Assembly (NCBI GenBank): GCA_050944415.1
Contig: JBMNRA010000003.1
Location: 4,329-68,328, forward strand
Length of the DNA: 64,000 nt
Direction of reading: 5' to 3'
Source: Ruminococcus_G sp050944415
GTDB taxonomy: Bacteria; Bacillota; Clostridia; Lachnospirales; Lachnospiraceae
Numbering within the stretch: position 1 is the first letter of the stretch; every line of letters starts with the position of its first letter. Shown one piece after another: positions 8,513 to 17,074 of this stretch. Both the position numbers and the translations under genes were made by a program. A model generated the notes under the pieces. It had not been told where the DNA came from. It searched no databases and worked only from the letters and a program-made list of their open reading frames with translations.

Positions 8513-8925
8513 TTAATAAACATGCCTCCCAAATATGCCAGAAACAGAAAAGGTATCCAGGGAAATTCCTGTTTCCAGCCCTTTTTCTTTACAATAAGCA
8601 GAATTCCTCCCCATACCGCTGAGAGCAGCATCCCTCCCAGGACAATCTCACAGACTTTCCACAGCCCGTGACAGACTCCCAGCATCAGCACAGTCAGCCC
8701 ATCCCCATAACCTACAGCTTCATTTGTCACTTTTCCTGCGAGCAGAAGCAATATTCCGGGAATGAACGCGGCTGCCAGACTCAGCAGGTCTCTTCCGTTT
8801 CTCATCCATATTGCCGCACCGGCAGAAAAGAACACAGGAAATGACCATTTACAGATTCTTCTGCATTTTATGTCATAAATTCCATTGATTCCAAGAAATA
8901 AAATTGTCCACACTGCTCTTTCCAT
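8509..8925 (-). CDS. Prepilin peptidase, A24-type, second copy in cluster
   Basis: A membrane protein of about 138 residues. Aspartates characteristic of A24 peptidases appear in YDIKCRRI near residue 20 and in the GYGDG motif at about residues 70-74. I chose the ATG at 8925, two bases after the previous stop and behind GAGAGAG, over one at 8940. This is the second such enzyme in the locus, the other being at 15760-16269. It is more divergent, with KVTNEAVGYGDG instead of the usual GxGD. It may serve the TadE-like proteins it is sandwiched between, which is an inference. Confidence 0.8.
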   Translation of the reverse strand: MERAVWTILFLGINGIYDIKCRRICKWSFPVFFSAGAAIWMRNGRDLLSLAAAFIPGILLLLAGKVTNEAVGYGDGLTVLMLGVCHGLWKVCEIVLGGMLLSAVWGGILLIVKKKGWKQEFPWIPFLFLAYLGGMFIK

Positions 8926-8926
8926 A

Positions 8927-9808
8927 TTAATCTCTCTCATTGCATCTGCTGCATTTTGGCAAACCTGAAACCTCTGACTTTTTTACCAGCTGCCCCGATC
9001 GTTTCAGCGCTGAACATTCCGCCGAAAAGTGATAGCTGTCTCCCTTTGGTGTTATGTAAACTACACTGTCCTTTCCCTCATCGCTGCAGTGACTGCATTT
9101 CTTATATTTTCCGCCGTATTCATTCCGGCTTCTTTGAGCTTCTTTTCTGGTTACGCAATAGACCGTTACATTCATGTGAGAACAGTCACTGTGTGTATGA
9201 TAAACCGTCTGCCTGTCCGTCACATAGACCATCTCTTCAAAATTTCCCGGGATTTTCTCCTCCTGGCCTCCCTGATATCCGGTCCATGGATGAACCACAG
9301 CTTTTACCGGAAAAACAACTTTCTTGATTCCCCCGAAGGACACCGGAAAACGGTAAGCCACTCTGGCTTCCAGATGCACACTGCAGTCCGTATAAGAGGA
9401 ACCGAAACAGGATACGGAAACCCTCTCCTCTTTCGGCATCTGTGCCTGAGCAAATCCGATACACACGCCGGTTCCCACCGCTCCCACAGGAGAGGAATCC
9501 GATGCAGCTTCACTGACATAGGCGTACATCCCCAGTTTCTTCGCGCTTTCATTTAAGGAGACGGTTACTTCAGCATAAACTCTTACCAGGTCGATCAGAC
9601 TGATCAGTATAATCACCATAAAAAAGAATATGGGAACTACCATCGCCGCCTCCACAGTAAGGCTGGCCCTTTCTCCGGAGATGCATGAAGACACCCTGAC
9701 GGCAGATGTATCACATTGTGCCGGGGGAAACATGTAATGATTTGCCTGAAGAGAGTTTTCTGTTTGCTTCTTGATTGGTTGACTGTTACGAACTTTCCGC
9801 CAGGGCAT
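8927..9808 (-). CDS. TadE-like pseudopilin with duplicated C-terminal cysteine/histidine motif
   Basis: The ATG at 9808 has AGGAGG 8 bases upstream, which decides it over an upstream GTG. After about 45 residues comes a TadE segment (ERASLTVEAAMVVPIFFFMV) with one membrane helix. The exported part ends in two related units of about 45 residues, each with the pattern Y-x-T ... H-x(3-5)-C ... C-x-x-C: HTHSDCS with KKCSHC, and YHFSAECS with PKCSRC. Such a layout suggests two metal sites or disulphide pairs outside the cell. I know no named family for the tail. It is tightly packed between the DUF5702 gene and the second peptidase gene. Confidence 0.8.
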   Translation of the reverse strand: MPWRKVRNSQPIKKQTENSLQANHYMFPPAQCDTSAVRVSSCISGERASLTVEAAMVVPIFFFMVIILISLIDLVRVYAEVTVSLNESAKKLGMYAYVSEAASDSSPVGAVGTGVCIGFAQAQMPKEERVSVSCFGSSYTDCSVHLEARVAYRFPVSFGGIKKVVFPVKAVVHPWTGYQGGQEEKIPGNFEEMVYVTDRQTVYHTHSDCSHMNVTVYCVTRKEAQRSRNEYGGKYKKCSHCSDEGKDSVVYITPKGDSYHFSAECSALKRSGQLVKKSEVSGLPKCSRCNERD

Positions 9809-9831
9809 CTTCACACACCTCCTGTTTTCTG

Positions 9832-11289
9832 TCACTGTTTCATATCATAACCATAGTTTCTCACCGCCTGGTACCGGTTACCCCTGTCTGCTTCAAACTG
9901 AAACTGTATTTCAGCTGCATACAGACAGCAGTCCAGACGAAACTGACCCTTTCCCTGCTCTTTTCGCAGAACCATTTCCATCATATCCATACAGCGGACA
10001 GCTTTATCTTCCGAACCTTTCATCATCAGCAGGACTCGAAGATAATCCCGATAAGTCATTCCATCCTTCTGCTTTTTTCTTAAGGCATCCACCCCCTGCG
10101 AAATTCGAGGCAGATCGCTCAGAGATATCTGCCATGAACTATTATCTTTCAGCAGAGGCACTTTGCCTCCGTCCAGCAGCTCCCGCAGATCCAGAACGCT
10201 CTCGCCGAAGGCCCAGCTGACCATCAGAACCGTTTCCAGAGCTTCTGCTCCCTGGGGCGCCCCGAAAAGCGCGGCAATAATCAGCGCCATCGTCTGGGCC
10301 TGGGCCCGTTTTCCCTCATTTTGATAAAGATACAGCAAATTAGACGCCTCCCGTATCAAAAGCAGCCTTGTAACCACGCCTTTTAAATTTTCCGTATCGC
10401 TTTCTTTTCCCTGAAAAATATATTCCAGCTGATACTGCAGCCCTCCTTCCGAAAGTTCATCCGTAAAACAGTTAAAATGCTTTAAAAGATATTCATTGAA
10501 TATAAGATCTGAAGTCCAGGCATTACAGGAAGAATCGTAAGCGGGAACTCCCATCCCCTTTTCCAGGGAGCGGCCGGATACCATGGATGATTTTCTCTGG
10601 ACGGCCGCGGATATTTCTTTCCCTTCCGGAAGAACCAGTGATAAAATGCCCTTTCCTTTTGCCGTTTTTACGGCTTCTACCGGGTTGATAAAATTTTCCG
10701 GTACGATAGTTCCGCTTTCCGGCGACTGTGCCGGCACTTCCTGGTCCGAAGCCTGGTTCCTCAGCGCTTCATACTGCGCCATGGCCTCAGCTTCATCAAT
10801 TTCATTCTTTTTTGCCTCAATCACCTGTACCGTTTCTTCCTGTCCCTGAACTTTTTCTGCCAGAGAACGCACACCCTGTATTCCCATCATCGTTTCCATA
10901 TAGGCCACGGCCTGGGATTTCACGGCATTTCCGCCATTGTCTGTAGCCAGCGTATATCCTGTGATACTGCCGTTTATCAAATCTACATTATCTATTATTC
11001 TATTCCCGCCATCCAAATTAGCGGCCGTATCTTTTTCCAGAATACCGTAAAGCTGTCCCATCTGAAGACTCCCCTGTCCGAAGGAGCCATCCAAAAAAAA
11101 CAGATGGTATTTCTCCAGCATTGGAATATCATATCGGGCAAACAGGGAATACAACCCCTGATCTACTCCATGCACGGCCTGCACCCTGGCCCCCGCTGAC
11201 TGCACCGAATGCAGCGCCGTTCCAATCAGAGACATAATTACAGCCAACGTCAGGCTCAGATAAACGGTTATGCTTCCCCTCTGATACAA
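9832..11289 (-). CDS. DUF5702 domain protein of the Tad cluster
   Basis: A 485-residue protein starting at TTG with GGAGG 10 bases upstream. The opening RGSITVYLSLTLAVIMSL is the hydrophobic, pseudopilin-like segment seen at the start of DUF5702 proteins in clostridial Flp loci; the rest is a large exported, mostly helical domain with no catalytic motif visible. Its position immediately after the Flp pilin gene suggests a structural or minor pilin-like role similar to TadG, which is an inference from context and domain layout. Confidence 0.8.
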   Translation of the reverse strand: MYQRGSITVYLSLTLAVIMSLIGTALHSVQSAGARVQAVHGVDQGLYSLFARYDIPMLEKYHLFFLDGSFGQGSLQMGQLYGILEKDTAANLDGGNRIIDNVDLINGSITGYTLATDNGGNAVKSQAVAYMETMMGIQGVRSLAEKVQGQEETVQVIEAKKNEIDEAEAMAQYEALRNQASDQEVPAQSPESGTIVPENFINPVEAVKTAKGKGILSLVLPEGKEISAAVQRKSSMVSGRSLEKGMGVPAYDSSCNAWTSDLIFNEYLLKHFNCFTDELSEGGLQYQLEYIFQGKESDTENLKGVVTRLLLIREASNLLYLYQNEGKRAQAQTMALIIAALFGAPQGAEALETVLMVSWAFGESVLDLRELLDGGKVPLLKDNSSWQISLSDLPRISQGVDALRKKQKDGMTYRDYLRVLLMMKGSEDKAVRCMDMMEMVLRKEQGKGQFRLDCCLYAAEIQFQFEADRGNRYQAVRNYGYDMKQ

Positions 11290-11304
11290 GGCGTGTCCTC
11301 CTTT

Positions 11305-11475
11305 CTAAATACTGTTGCTCTGACTTGTGATTTTTGAAAGAATATTCTTAACCAGACTGACCAGCTGATTTTTAAAAATAATTACCAGACCAATCAAAAC
11401 GACAAGAATCAAGATAATTTCCACCACTCCGATGGCGTCTTCTTCTTTCCAGAAATCACCGATCAACGCACCCAT
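11305..11475 (-). CDS. flp: Flp1-type IVb pilin
   Basis: A 56-residue protein with MGALIGDFWKEEDAIGVVE followed by a membrane helix (about 20-34) and a short hydrophilic tail. This is the usual form of the clostridial Flp1 major pilin: a short leader, a glutamate shortly after the predicted cleavage, and a single helix. The site AAAGGAGG lies 9 bases before the ATG, the strongest in the cluster, consistent with a highly made structural subunit. It sits between tadC and the DUF5702 gene. It would be cleaved by one of the two peptidases of the locus and assembled by TadA. Confidence 0.88.
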   Translation of the reverse strand: MGALIGDFWKEEDAIGVVEIILILVVLIGLVIIFKNQLVSLVKNILSKITSQSNSI

Positions 11476-11506
11476 AAGCCTCACCTCCTTTCCCCGTACC
11501 GTTTTT

Positions 11507-12817
11507 CTACAGAATGCTGCCTGCCGGAAACAACAGGATTACAAAAACAATCACCAGCATGAGAACCATCGGAACCAGCAATTTCGTGCCCGCCTGCTCT
11601 CCCAGAATTTTGGCTCTGCGTTTTCTGTTTTCAAATGCGTCCACCGCTTCCCTCTCCAGCATGTCAATAATTTCTCCATTGCCTTTTTTCAGATTTTGTA
11701 TCAGCAATGTGGAGAAAGTCTTGTAAACGGCCAGCCCACAGCGGTTTCCCAAATGTTCATAGGCCTCCGCCTCAGGAATTCCCTGCTCCATCTCCGAGTA
11801 TGCAGCGGCTATTTCTTCATAGGCGGCTCTTGCAGGAAAATTTCCGCCACCTGTCTGCTTCTGTTTCCGGTAATCCAGCGCCACTTTTGTCAGCGCTTTT
11901 CTGGTATTCATCCCCGCGTTAAGCAGCAATACAAATTTATTCAGAATTTCCGGATAGTCTACCATCATCTCGTCTTGTCTCTTCTTCTGTCTGTCCTGCT
12001 TTTCCTGTTTTTTCCCGAAAATCCACACCAGAGCCAGGGCTGCTGAAAGCATCACCACCGTCAGCCCCGTATGTACCGCCGGACGGCTCCATACGACGCT
12101 TTCCCCTTCTACCTCAGCAGGCAGATACCAGATATTTCCCCCTTTTCTGTCGTCATTCAACTGCTGAAAGCTGTCCTGAGCTTCTCTCTCCCATTTTTCC
12201 ACCATTGGAATTTTAGGGGGGAATACCCGGACTGTCAGTTCAAAATCTTCCCGTTCATCCTGGCAGGAAAACGCAGCGTATAACGTTATTTCCGCTCCTT
12301 CTTCCGGTATGCTTTCTCCCAGATGTCCATTCCAGTCTAACAGTTCCGGATTGCTGCTTCCCCAACTGATTTCAACGGGTATATCGGGAAATCCGGTAAT
12401 CAGCTTCAAATCCGAATCCACATGATCCAGCGATTGATTTTCTCCCAGAATCGCTTCTTTCAATCTATCCTTTCCATCTTGGAACCAGTTTTTTATTTCA
12501 CTCTTTTCATAACTCAGGCCCGGAATCGTCAGCTGAATTTTCTGGCTGCTGCCGTCTTCTTTCTCGGCCTCCAGGACTACCGTCTGATCTTCTTCTGCTG
12601 TCTTCTGTTCAATCTCCGTCAGTTCCTGATTCTGCTGTGCCATATTCCAAATGGTTATTGCCGTTCCCAGAATATTCCCGGCCAGAAGAATACAAACGGC
12701 TCCTGTAATCACTTCCATTGGAATCACCTTCTGAAGCCGGTCTCCTATTTTTCCCTTTATTCCAGGCAGAGCTATGCAAAACAGCAGTAAAAATACTATG
12801 CCATGAATCCAGATCAT
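11507..12817 (-). CDS. TadC-like inner membrane platform protein with inserted extracytoplasmic domain
   Basis: A 436-residue protein. The C-terminal 200 residues form a type II secretion system F (TadC) domain with VDYPEILNKFVLLLNAGM and closing helices (VPMVLMLVIVFVILLFPAGSIL region). The N-terminal part differs from a canonical TadC of about 300 residues: two helices bracket roughly 170 residues of hydrophilic sequence (about 65-240), including ITGFPDIPVEISWGSSNPE, which looks like an exported Ig-like fold. It starts 2 bases after tadB ends. The platform pairs with TadB and binds TadA; the extra domain may contact the pilus outside, an inference. Confidence 0.85.
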   Translation of the reverse strand: MIWIHGIVFLLLFCIALPGIKGKIGDRLQKVIPMEVITGAVCILLAGNILGTAITIWNMAQQNQELTEIEQKTAEEDQTVVLEAEKEDGSSQKIQLTIPGLSYEKSEIKNWFQDGKDRLKEAILGENQSLDHVDSDLKLITGFPDIPVEISWGSSNPELLDWNGHLGESIPEEGAEITLYAAFSCQDEREDFELTVRVFPPKIPMVEKWEREAQDSFQQLNDDRKGGNIWYLPAEVEGESVVWSRPAVHTGLTVVMLSAALALVWIFGKKQEKQDRQKKRQDEMMVDYPEILNKFVLLLNAGMNTRKALTKVALDYRKQKQTGGGNFPARAAYEEIAAAYSEMEQGIPEAEAYEHLGNRCGLAVYKTFSTLLIQNLKKGNGEIIDMLEREAVDAFENRKRRAKILGEQAGTKLLVPMVLMLVIVFVILLFPAGSIL

Positions 12818-12819
12818 CG

Positions 12820-13563
12820 CTACACCTCAATCCGGACAATTCTGCGTCCCATCCAGAAAGCCAGCGCATATCCGATCAGACAGACTGTCATAACGCAGAC
12901 GCCTGCCATATTGCCGTACAGTACAGATAAAAATTCCGGATCAATTACCTGCATGTAAAGGATAATTCCAAAAGGCACTGCCGCCATGATGCTCTGTTCC
13001 ATACGTTTGGCCGCTATACAGGCTTCCACTTCTTTTTCCACTTCAATTTTATCGTTAAGCGTCCTGGCTGTATTCTGCAGGATTCTGCTCAGATTTCCTC
13101 CGCTGCGCTTGGCAATCCCATAGACCCCCGCAAAATTCCGGATATCTTCCACCTGACTTCTCTCTCCCAGATCTCTCAGCAGCGTCTCCACAGGGACGCT
13201 GACTTTCAGCTGATTCTGGATGTAACAGAATTCCTCAACGATGGGATCGGATGCCGGATAAATGTTTTTCAGATCCCGGATACATTCCGAAATCGCGTTT
13301 TCCATGGAATAGCCTGCCTTCAAAGCCACACTTAAAGAATTCACCGCGTCTTTAAAGGCATAATTCAGCAGCTTCCTTTTCCTCTTCAGCAGCTTCTGTC
13401 TTTTTAACTTCAGATAAAACCAGGGAACGGGAAGCAGTGCAAGAAACGCCCACCAGGAGCGATAACAGAGATAGTTGATTCCCGCGCACAGAAACAACGA
13501 TTCACCCAGATATCTGATCAATTCTTTTTTGCTGAACCTGTAATGGCTGTAATTATGCTTCAT
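12820..13563 (-). CDS. tadB: TadB-like type II secretion F domain protein
   Basis: A 247-residue membrane protein with an N-terminal helix pair, a cytoplasmic F domain (FKDAVNSLSVALKAGYSME, about 85-105), and two C-terminal helices. It is the usual partner of TadC in the membrane platform on which the TadA ATPase works. It overlaps the end of tadA by 11 bases and runs straight into tadC, so it is part of one transcript. Assignment to TadB rather than TadC rests on gene order and shorter length. Confidence 0.88.
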   Translation of the reverse strand: MKHNYSHYRFSKKELIRYLGESLFLCAGINYLCYRSWWAFLALLPVPWFYLKLKRQKLLKRKRKLLNYAFKDAVNSLSVALKAGYSMENAISECIRDLKNIYPASDPIVEEFCYIQNQLKVSVPVETLLRDLGERSQVEDIRNFAGVYGIAKRSGGNLSRILQNTARTLNDKIEVEKEVEACIAAKRMEQSIMAAVPFGIILYMQVIDPEFLSVLYGNMAGVCVMTVCLIGYALAFWMGRRIVRIEV

Positions 13564-14743
13564 AACCTTTCATCCTTTCCAATTTCTCTGTATGTGTCAG
13601 AGAGTTCCTTTTTCGCAGCATCCGGTTTCTGTCATCCCAGGCATACAGTGTTTTCAATACAACCTCCTGATTCTCAAAACCAATGACTTCGCTGATTTCC
13701 AGAACCCTTCTTTTTTTATCCTTCAGCCTTCCCAGATGTATCATGATATCCACGCCGGAAGCAATCTGACGCCGGATAGCTTCCAGCGGGAGCTGCATTC
13801 CCATCAGTACCATAGTTTCCATTCTGCTGATCATATCCGCTGTACTGTTCGCATGAAGAGTTCCTATACTGCCTTCATGTCCCGTGTTCCAGGCTTGAAG
13901 CAGATCAATGGCTTCCTCCTGGCGTACCTCGCCCACAATAATTCTGTTGGGCCGCATTCTGAGAGCCGTTTTGATCAATTCCCGTATTGTAATCTGTTTT
14001 CCTCCTTCCATATTGGCGCTTCGCGCTTCCAGACGAACCAGATTTTCAATCCCCTGAATCTGAAGTTCAGCAGTATCCTCAATGGTAATAATCCTCTCAT
14101 CCTTCGGGATAAAGTTGGAAAGGGCATTGAGAAAGGTTGTCTTTCCGGCGGATGTACCGCCTCCAATCAATATGGAATATCCGCTTTTCACCAGCTCTTC
14201 CAGAAAAAGAGCAGCTTCTTCCGATATGCTTCCAAGAGCAATCAACCGTTCCATAGTTATAGGAGAATCAGGGAACCGGCGGATCGTCATCACTGGTCCC
14301 CCAATGCATGCAGGCTCCACAACAACATTAACCCTGGCGCCATTTTCAAGTCTTGCATCCACAATAGGACTGCTTTCGTTGATAATTCGATTACATTTCC
14401 CCACAATCTGCTGAACCACATCTTCCAGCTTCTCTCTGGAGGTGAACTTCTTATCGTATCTGCTGATTCTTCCTCCTTTTTCCACAAAAATCTGATCACT
14501 GCTGTTGACCATAATCTCTGTCACTTTCGGATCATCGATCAGATCCTGAATCACATCCAGACGGCGTACCGAATCAAACAGTTCTTTCTGTATCTTCCCT
14601 TTCATATTCAGCGGCAACATCCTGCCATACCGGTCATCAAGCATCATATCATCAATAATTTCTCTGATCTGGCGGTCTGACAGATCCGGCGTCTGTTCCA
14701 GCCGCTCCATGAGATCTTTCTGCAGTTTTCCAAATTCCGTCAA
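13553..14743 (-). CDS. tadA: TadA/CpaF secretion ATPase
   Basis: Hexameric ATPase that powers Flp pilus assembly. Walker A GGGTSAGKTT (about 205-215), the ASP and His boxes (RIITIEDTAELQI) and Walker B-side NRIIVGEVRQEEA are intact. I prefer a TTG start at 14743 that overlaps the tadZ stop (TTGA) behind AAGGAAAAG; an ATG at 14797 would add 18 residues and overlap tadZ by 58 bases. The 396-residue product is of normal length. All key nucleotide-binding residues are present, so the cluster is likely functional. Confidence 0.93.
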   Translation of the reverse strand: MTEFGKLQKDLMERLEQTPDLSDRQIREIIDDMMLDDRYGRMLPLNMKGKIQKELFDSVRRLDVIQDLIDDPKVTEIMVNSSDQIFVEKGGRISRYDKKFTSREKLEDVVQQIVGKCNRIINESSPIVDARLENGARVNVVVEPACIGGPVMTIRRFPDSPITMERLIALGSISEEAALFLEELVKSGYSILIGGGTSAGKTTFLNALSNFIPKDERIITIEDTAELQIQGIENLVRLEARSANMEGGKQITIRELIKTALRMRPNRIIVGEVRQEEAIDLLQAWNTGHEGSIGTLHANSTADMISRMETMVLMGMQLPLEAIRRQIASGVDIMIHLGRLKDKKRRVLEISEVIGFENQEVVLKTLYAWDDRNRMLRKRNSLTHTEKLERMKGYEA

Positions 14744-15759
14744 TGATTCTTTTCCTTTCTTACCAGTTCCCTGACAAAATCCCCCAACTGGCTCCAAACC
14801 AGCTCATCCAGATATTCCCTGCCCCGTTTTTCCGTTCTGTGATACGGAAGTTTCACTTTCTCAATCCGCTCCAAAAGGCTGTCATAATTCCACATCTGAA
14901 GAAGATGTTCAAACTGCTGCAGCTTTGCTGTCGACATTACGTCTCCCCGTACAGGCATATACACTCTGTGACATTGATTCAAAAACGCATACAACTCGCT
15001 GACTCCATCGCCGAAATCCAGAATGATCGTCTCATAAGGCATATTATTTTCGATTTCCTCCAGCAGCTGAATCCACTCTCCCAGCTTCGTGTTTTGAACA
15101 TCCATAGGAGACAGAGCCGGCGGCAGATAATCCAGATTGTTTACCGACCGTACCATTCCGCTGATTTTCAGCGGCAGGTTATTATAATCCTGTCGGATAA
15201 AATAAATCAGATCTCCCAGATTTCTTTCATAACTGCAGTCCAGAAGCTGCTCAAATCCGGCATATTCCTCCAAATTCAGATAGAGAACAGGCTTTTCCTT
15301 TGCCAGAATCTGTCCAAGAGTGAGAGCGAAAGAGGTTTTGGCAGTTCTCCCCACAGGTGAGTAAATGCCGATGCGCTCTTTTTTCTGACGGTTTCCCGTT
15401 TTCTGAAAGCACAGTTTTTCTTTTGCGCCATAGCAGTTCATCACTTCACGAATCACCGCATCTGAAGACTGATACTTGTAAACGCTTGGATAGCAGTCCA
15501 ACATAGGGTGATGAACACCTTCCGAGAGAATTACAATCTGACCGATATCCAGCGTTTTTATCTCCTCGCACATAGCCTTATCAGAAATCAGAAGGATCTC
15601 TATCTTCTGTTTTTCAGCAAATTTCTTCAGCGAATCCAGGCCGGTAAATGCCTGAATATCAAAGGGCATACTGTTCTTTCGGTGAACGTATTCTACGAAA
15701 TTGCAGGCGTAAGCCGCTTCCAGATCGCAGACGGCCAGAATATTTTTTCCACTGTTCAT
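14740..15759 (-). CDS. tadZ: TadZ/CpaE-like ParA-family localisation protein
   Basis: A 339-residue protein with an N-terminal receiver-like region (about 1-110) and a ParA/MinD-type domain. The P-loop position reads SPVGRTAKTSFA, i.e. a deviant Walker A lacking the usual KGGxGKT order, as in many TadZ/CpaE proteins. TadZ marks the assembly site and recruits the pilus machine. It starts directly after the tadV-like gene (one-base spacing), and its stop overlaps tadA. The identification rests on this context plus the fold pattern. Confidence 0.85.
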   Translation of the reverse strand: MNSGKNILAVCDLEAAYACNFVEYVHRKNSMPFDIQAFTGLDSLKKFAEKQKIEILLISDKAMCEEIKTLDIGQIVILSEGVHHPMLDCYPSVYKYQSSDAVIREVMNCYGAKEKLCFQKTGNRQKKERIGIYSPVGRTAKTSFALTLGQILAKEKPVLYLNLEEYAGFEQLLDCSYERNLGDLIYFIRQDYNNLPLKISGMVRSVNNLDYLPPALSPMDVQNTKLGEWIQLLEEIENNMPYETIILDFGDGVSELYAFLNQCHRVYMPVRGDVMSTAKLQQFEHLLQMWNYDSLLERIEKVKLPYHRTEKRGREYLDELVWSQLGDFVRELVRKEKNH

Positions 15760-16269
15760 TTAATAAAAACCTCCCATATGCAGCATAACGGCCATGAAAA
15801 CCGGTACGCTGAAGTGTATATTTTCCAGTCGTTTCCCTTTTTTGCAATAGGGAACAACAGATTTTCTGGTGTAAAGATTACGGAAATATTCGGTGAAATA
15901 CCGAAGACGTATGATCAGAGTTTTTGTATCAATAAGAATTGCCGCACTTAAAAGCGCTCCAAAGAAGAAAGACAGTACCATACATTTTAAAACCACCGCT
16001 GGCCCCATTACGCTTCCCAGCGCTGAAAGGAGCTTGATATCCCCCGCTCCGATCATCCGGAAGAAAAACAGTCCGGCCAGCGTCATCAATGGCAGAAAAG
16101 CTCCCGCCATACCGTTTCCCAGACCCTGAAAACCTTCTGTAATTATCTGAAATATCAGCCCGGTCCCCCAAAACAGGCAGATGCCTTCATTTGGTATACG
16201 CTCTGATTTCAAATCACAGACTACAGCAGAGTATGCCATAGCAAATAGTATTTTATAATAAAGGGGCAA
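15760..16269 (-). CDS. TadV/CpaA-like prepilin peptidase (A24)
   Basis: A 169-residue membrane protein with four or more helices. The first catalytic aspartate is in CDLKSERIPNEG (about residue 19) and the second in GAGDIKLLSALG (about 75-86), both matching A24 prepilin peptidases. Start is TTG with GGAGGT 8 bases upstream. It is the first gene of the Tad run and follows the promoter/palindrome at 16301-16336. It most likely processes the Flp pilin and TadE-like proteins. Confidence 0.9.
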   Translation of the reverse strand: MPLYYKILFAMAYSAVVCDLKSERIPNEGICLFWGTGLIFQIITEGFQGLGNGMAGAFLPLMTLAGLFFFRMIGAGDIKLLSALGSVMGPAVVLKCMVLSFFFGALLSAAILIDTKTLIIRLRYFTEYFRNLYTRKSVVPYCKKGKRLENIHFSVPVFMAVMLHMGGFY

Positions 16270-16300
16270 TTATACACCTCCCTCTGATTCAGAATATAAA

Positions 16301-16336
16301 ATTATATCAATTGGGATTATCCGTCAGAACTGACGG
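16301..16336 (-). promoter_or_regulatory. Tad operon promoter with overlapping palindrome
   Basis: On the minus strand TTCTGA (16324-16329) and a perfect TATAAT (16301-16306) are 17 bases apart, about 30 bases before the first Tad gene. A palindrome of two 7-base arms and a 2-base centre, CCGTCAGAACTGACGG at 16321-16336, covers the -35 element, as expected of an operator. It is not followed by a T-run, so a terminator is unlikely. The regulator is unknown. Confidence 0.65.
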
Positions 16337-16468
16337 CTTTTAGAAGCTTGCATTTATTAAACCACAGAATTTTCCTTTTGTCCAGTGTTTTTTTCGTGCG
16401 TTTCAAAATGTCAGCATTGAAGTTTTTCTCTCAGGGTAGTACAATGCTAACGTCAGGAGGTTTGAAAA

Positions 16469-16945
16469 ATGGCAAAAGAAGCAAAAACCAATGTAATGCG
16501 GATACTGGACAAAAACAAAATTCCCTATCAGGCTATCTATTACCAATGCGATGAATTCATTGACGGACTCCACACCGCCCAGCTGACCGGCGCTCCTGTG
16601 GAACAGTCCTTCAAAACTCTGGTAGCCCGCGGAAAAAGCGGCCAGTATTACGTTTATGTAATCCCTATCGCTCGGGAAGTGGATCTGAAACTGGCTGCAA
16701 AGGCTGCCGGTGAAAAATCCGTGGAAATGATTCACGTAAAAGAAATCAACAGTGTTACCGGTTATATCCGCGGCGGCTGCAGTCCGGTGGGAATGAAAAA
16801 ACAATTTCCCACTTTCATTGATGACAGCGCGCAGCATTTTGAAACCATATACATCAGCGGCGGTAAAATAGGCGTTTCCATCTGTCTTTCCCCACTATCA
16901 TTATGTCAACTTGTCCATGGAACATTTGTCTCTATTTGTGCCTAG
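16469..16945 (+). CDS. ybaK: YbaK/EbsC-type Cys-tRNA(Pro) deacylase
   Basis: A 158-residue YbaK-domain protein that by family knowledge hydrolyses misacylated Cys-tRNA(Pro). Conserved features are FKTLVARG, the lysine in that segment, GYIRGGCSPVGMKK (about 104-117) and YISGGKIG near the C-terminus. Length is normal, although the last 25 residues are less conserved. The site AGGAGG precedes the ATG by 8 bases. It is divergent from the Tad operon and followed by its own terminator. Confidence 0.9.
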   Translation: MAKEAKTNVMRILDKNKIPYQAIYYQCDEFIDGLHTAQLTGAPVEQSFKTLVARGKSGQYYVYVIPIAREVDLKLAAKAAGEKSVEMIHVKEINSVTGYIRGGCSPVGMKKQFPTFIDDSAQHFETIYISGGKIGVSICLSPLSLCQLVHGTFVSICA

Positions 16946-16948
16946 TAT

Positions 16949-16977
16949 TGAAAATATATATTATTTTCAGTTTTTTT
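16949..16977 (+). terminator. Terminator of ybaK
   Basis: TGAAAATA pairs with TATTTTCA around a short AT loop, followed at once by a T7 run at 16971-16977. It begins 4 bases past the ybaK stop. Confidence 0.75.
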
Positions 16978-17039
16978 ATTTTATATATTTTTTTATTCAG
17001 TTTAAATGAATATTTTTTTATTATTTTTATTTTTTACTA

Positions 17040-17068
17040 TTGACTTTTTCTTTGTTATCAGATATAAT
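17040..17068 (+). promoter_or_regulatory. Near-consensus sigma-A promoter for a short transcript
   Basis: TTGACT (17040-17045) and TATAAT (17063-17068) are spaced by exactly 17 bases. The predicted start near 17075 opens a region of about 200 bases without a long reading frame that ends at the terminator at 17237-17277. Confidence 0.8.
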
Positions 17069-17074
17069 AACATT

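Noticed and set aside
13592..14680. 362-codon plus-strand frame opposite tadA
   Set aside because: It is antisense to a strongly supported ATPase gene with intact motifs, has no site or family match, and reads as composition shadow.
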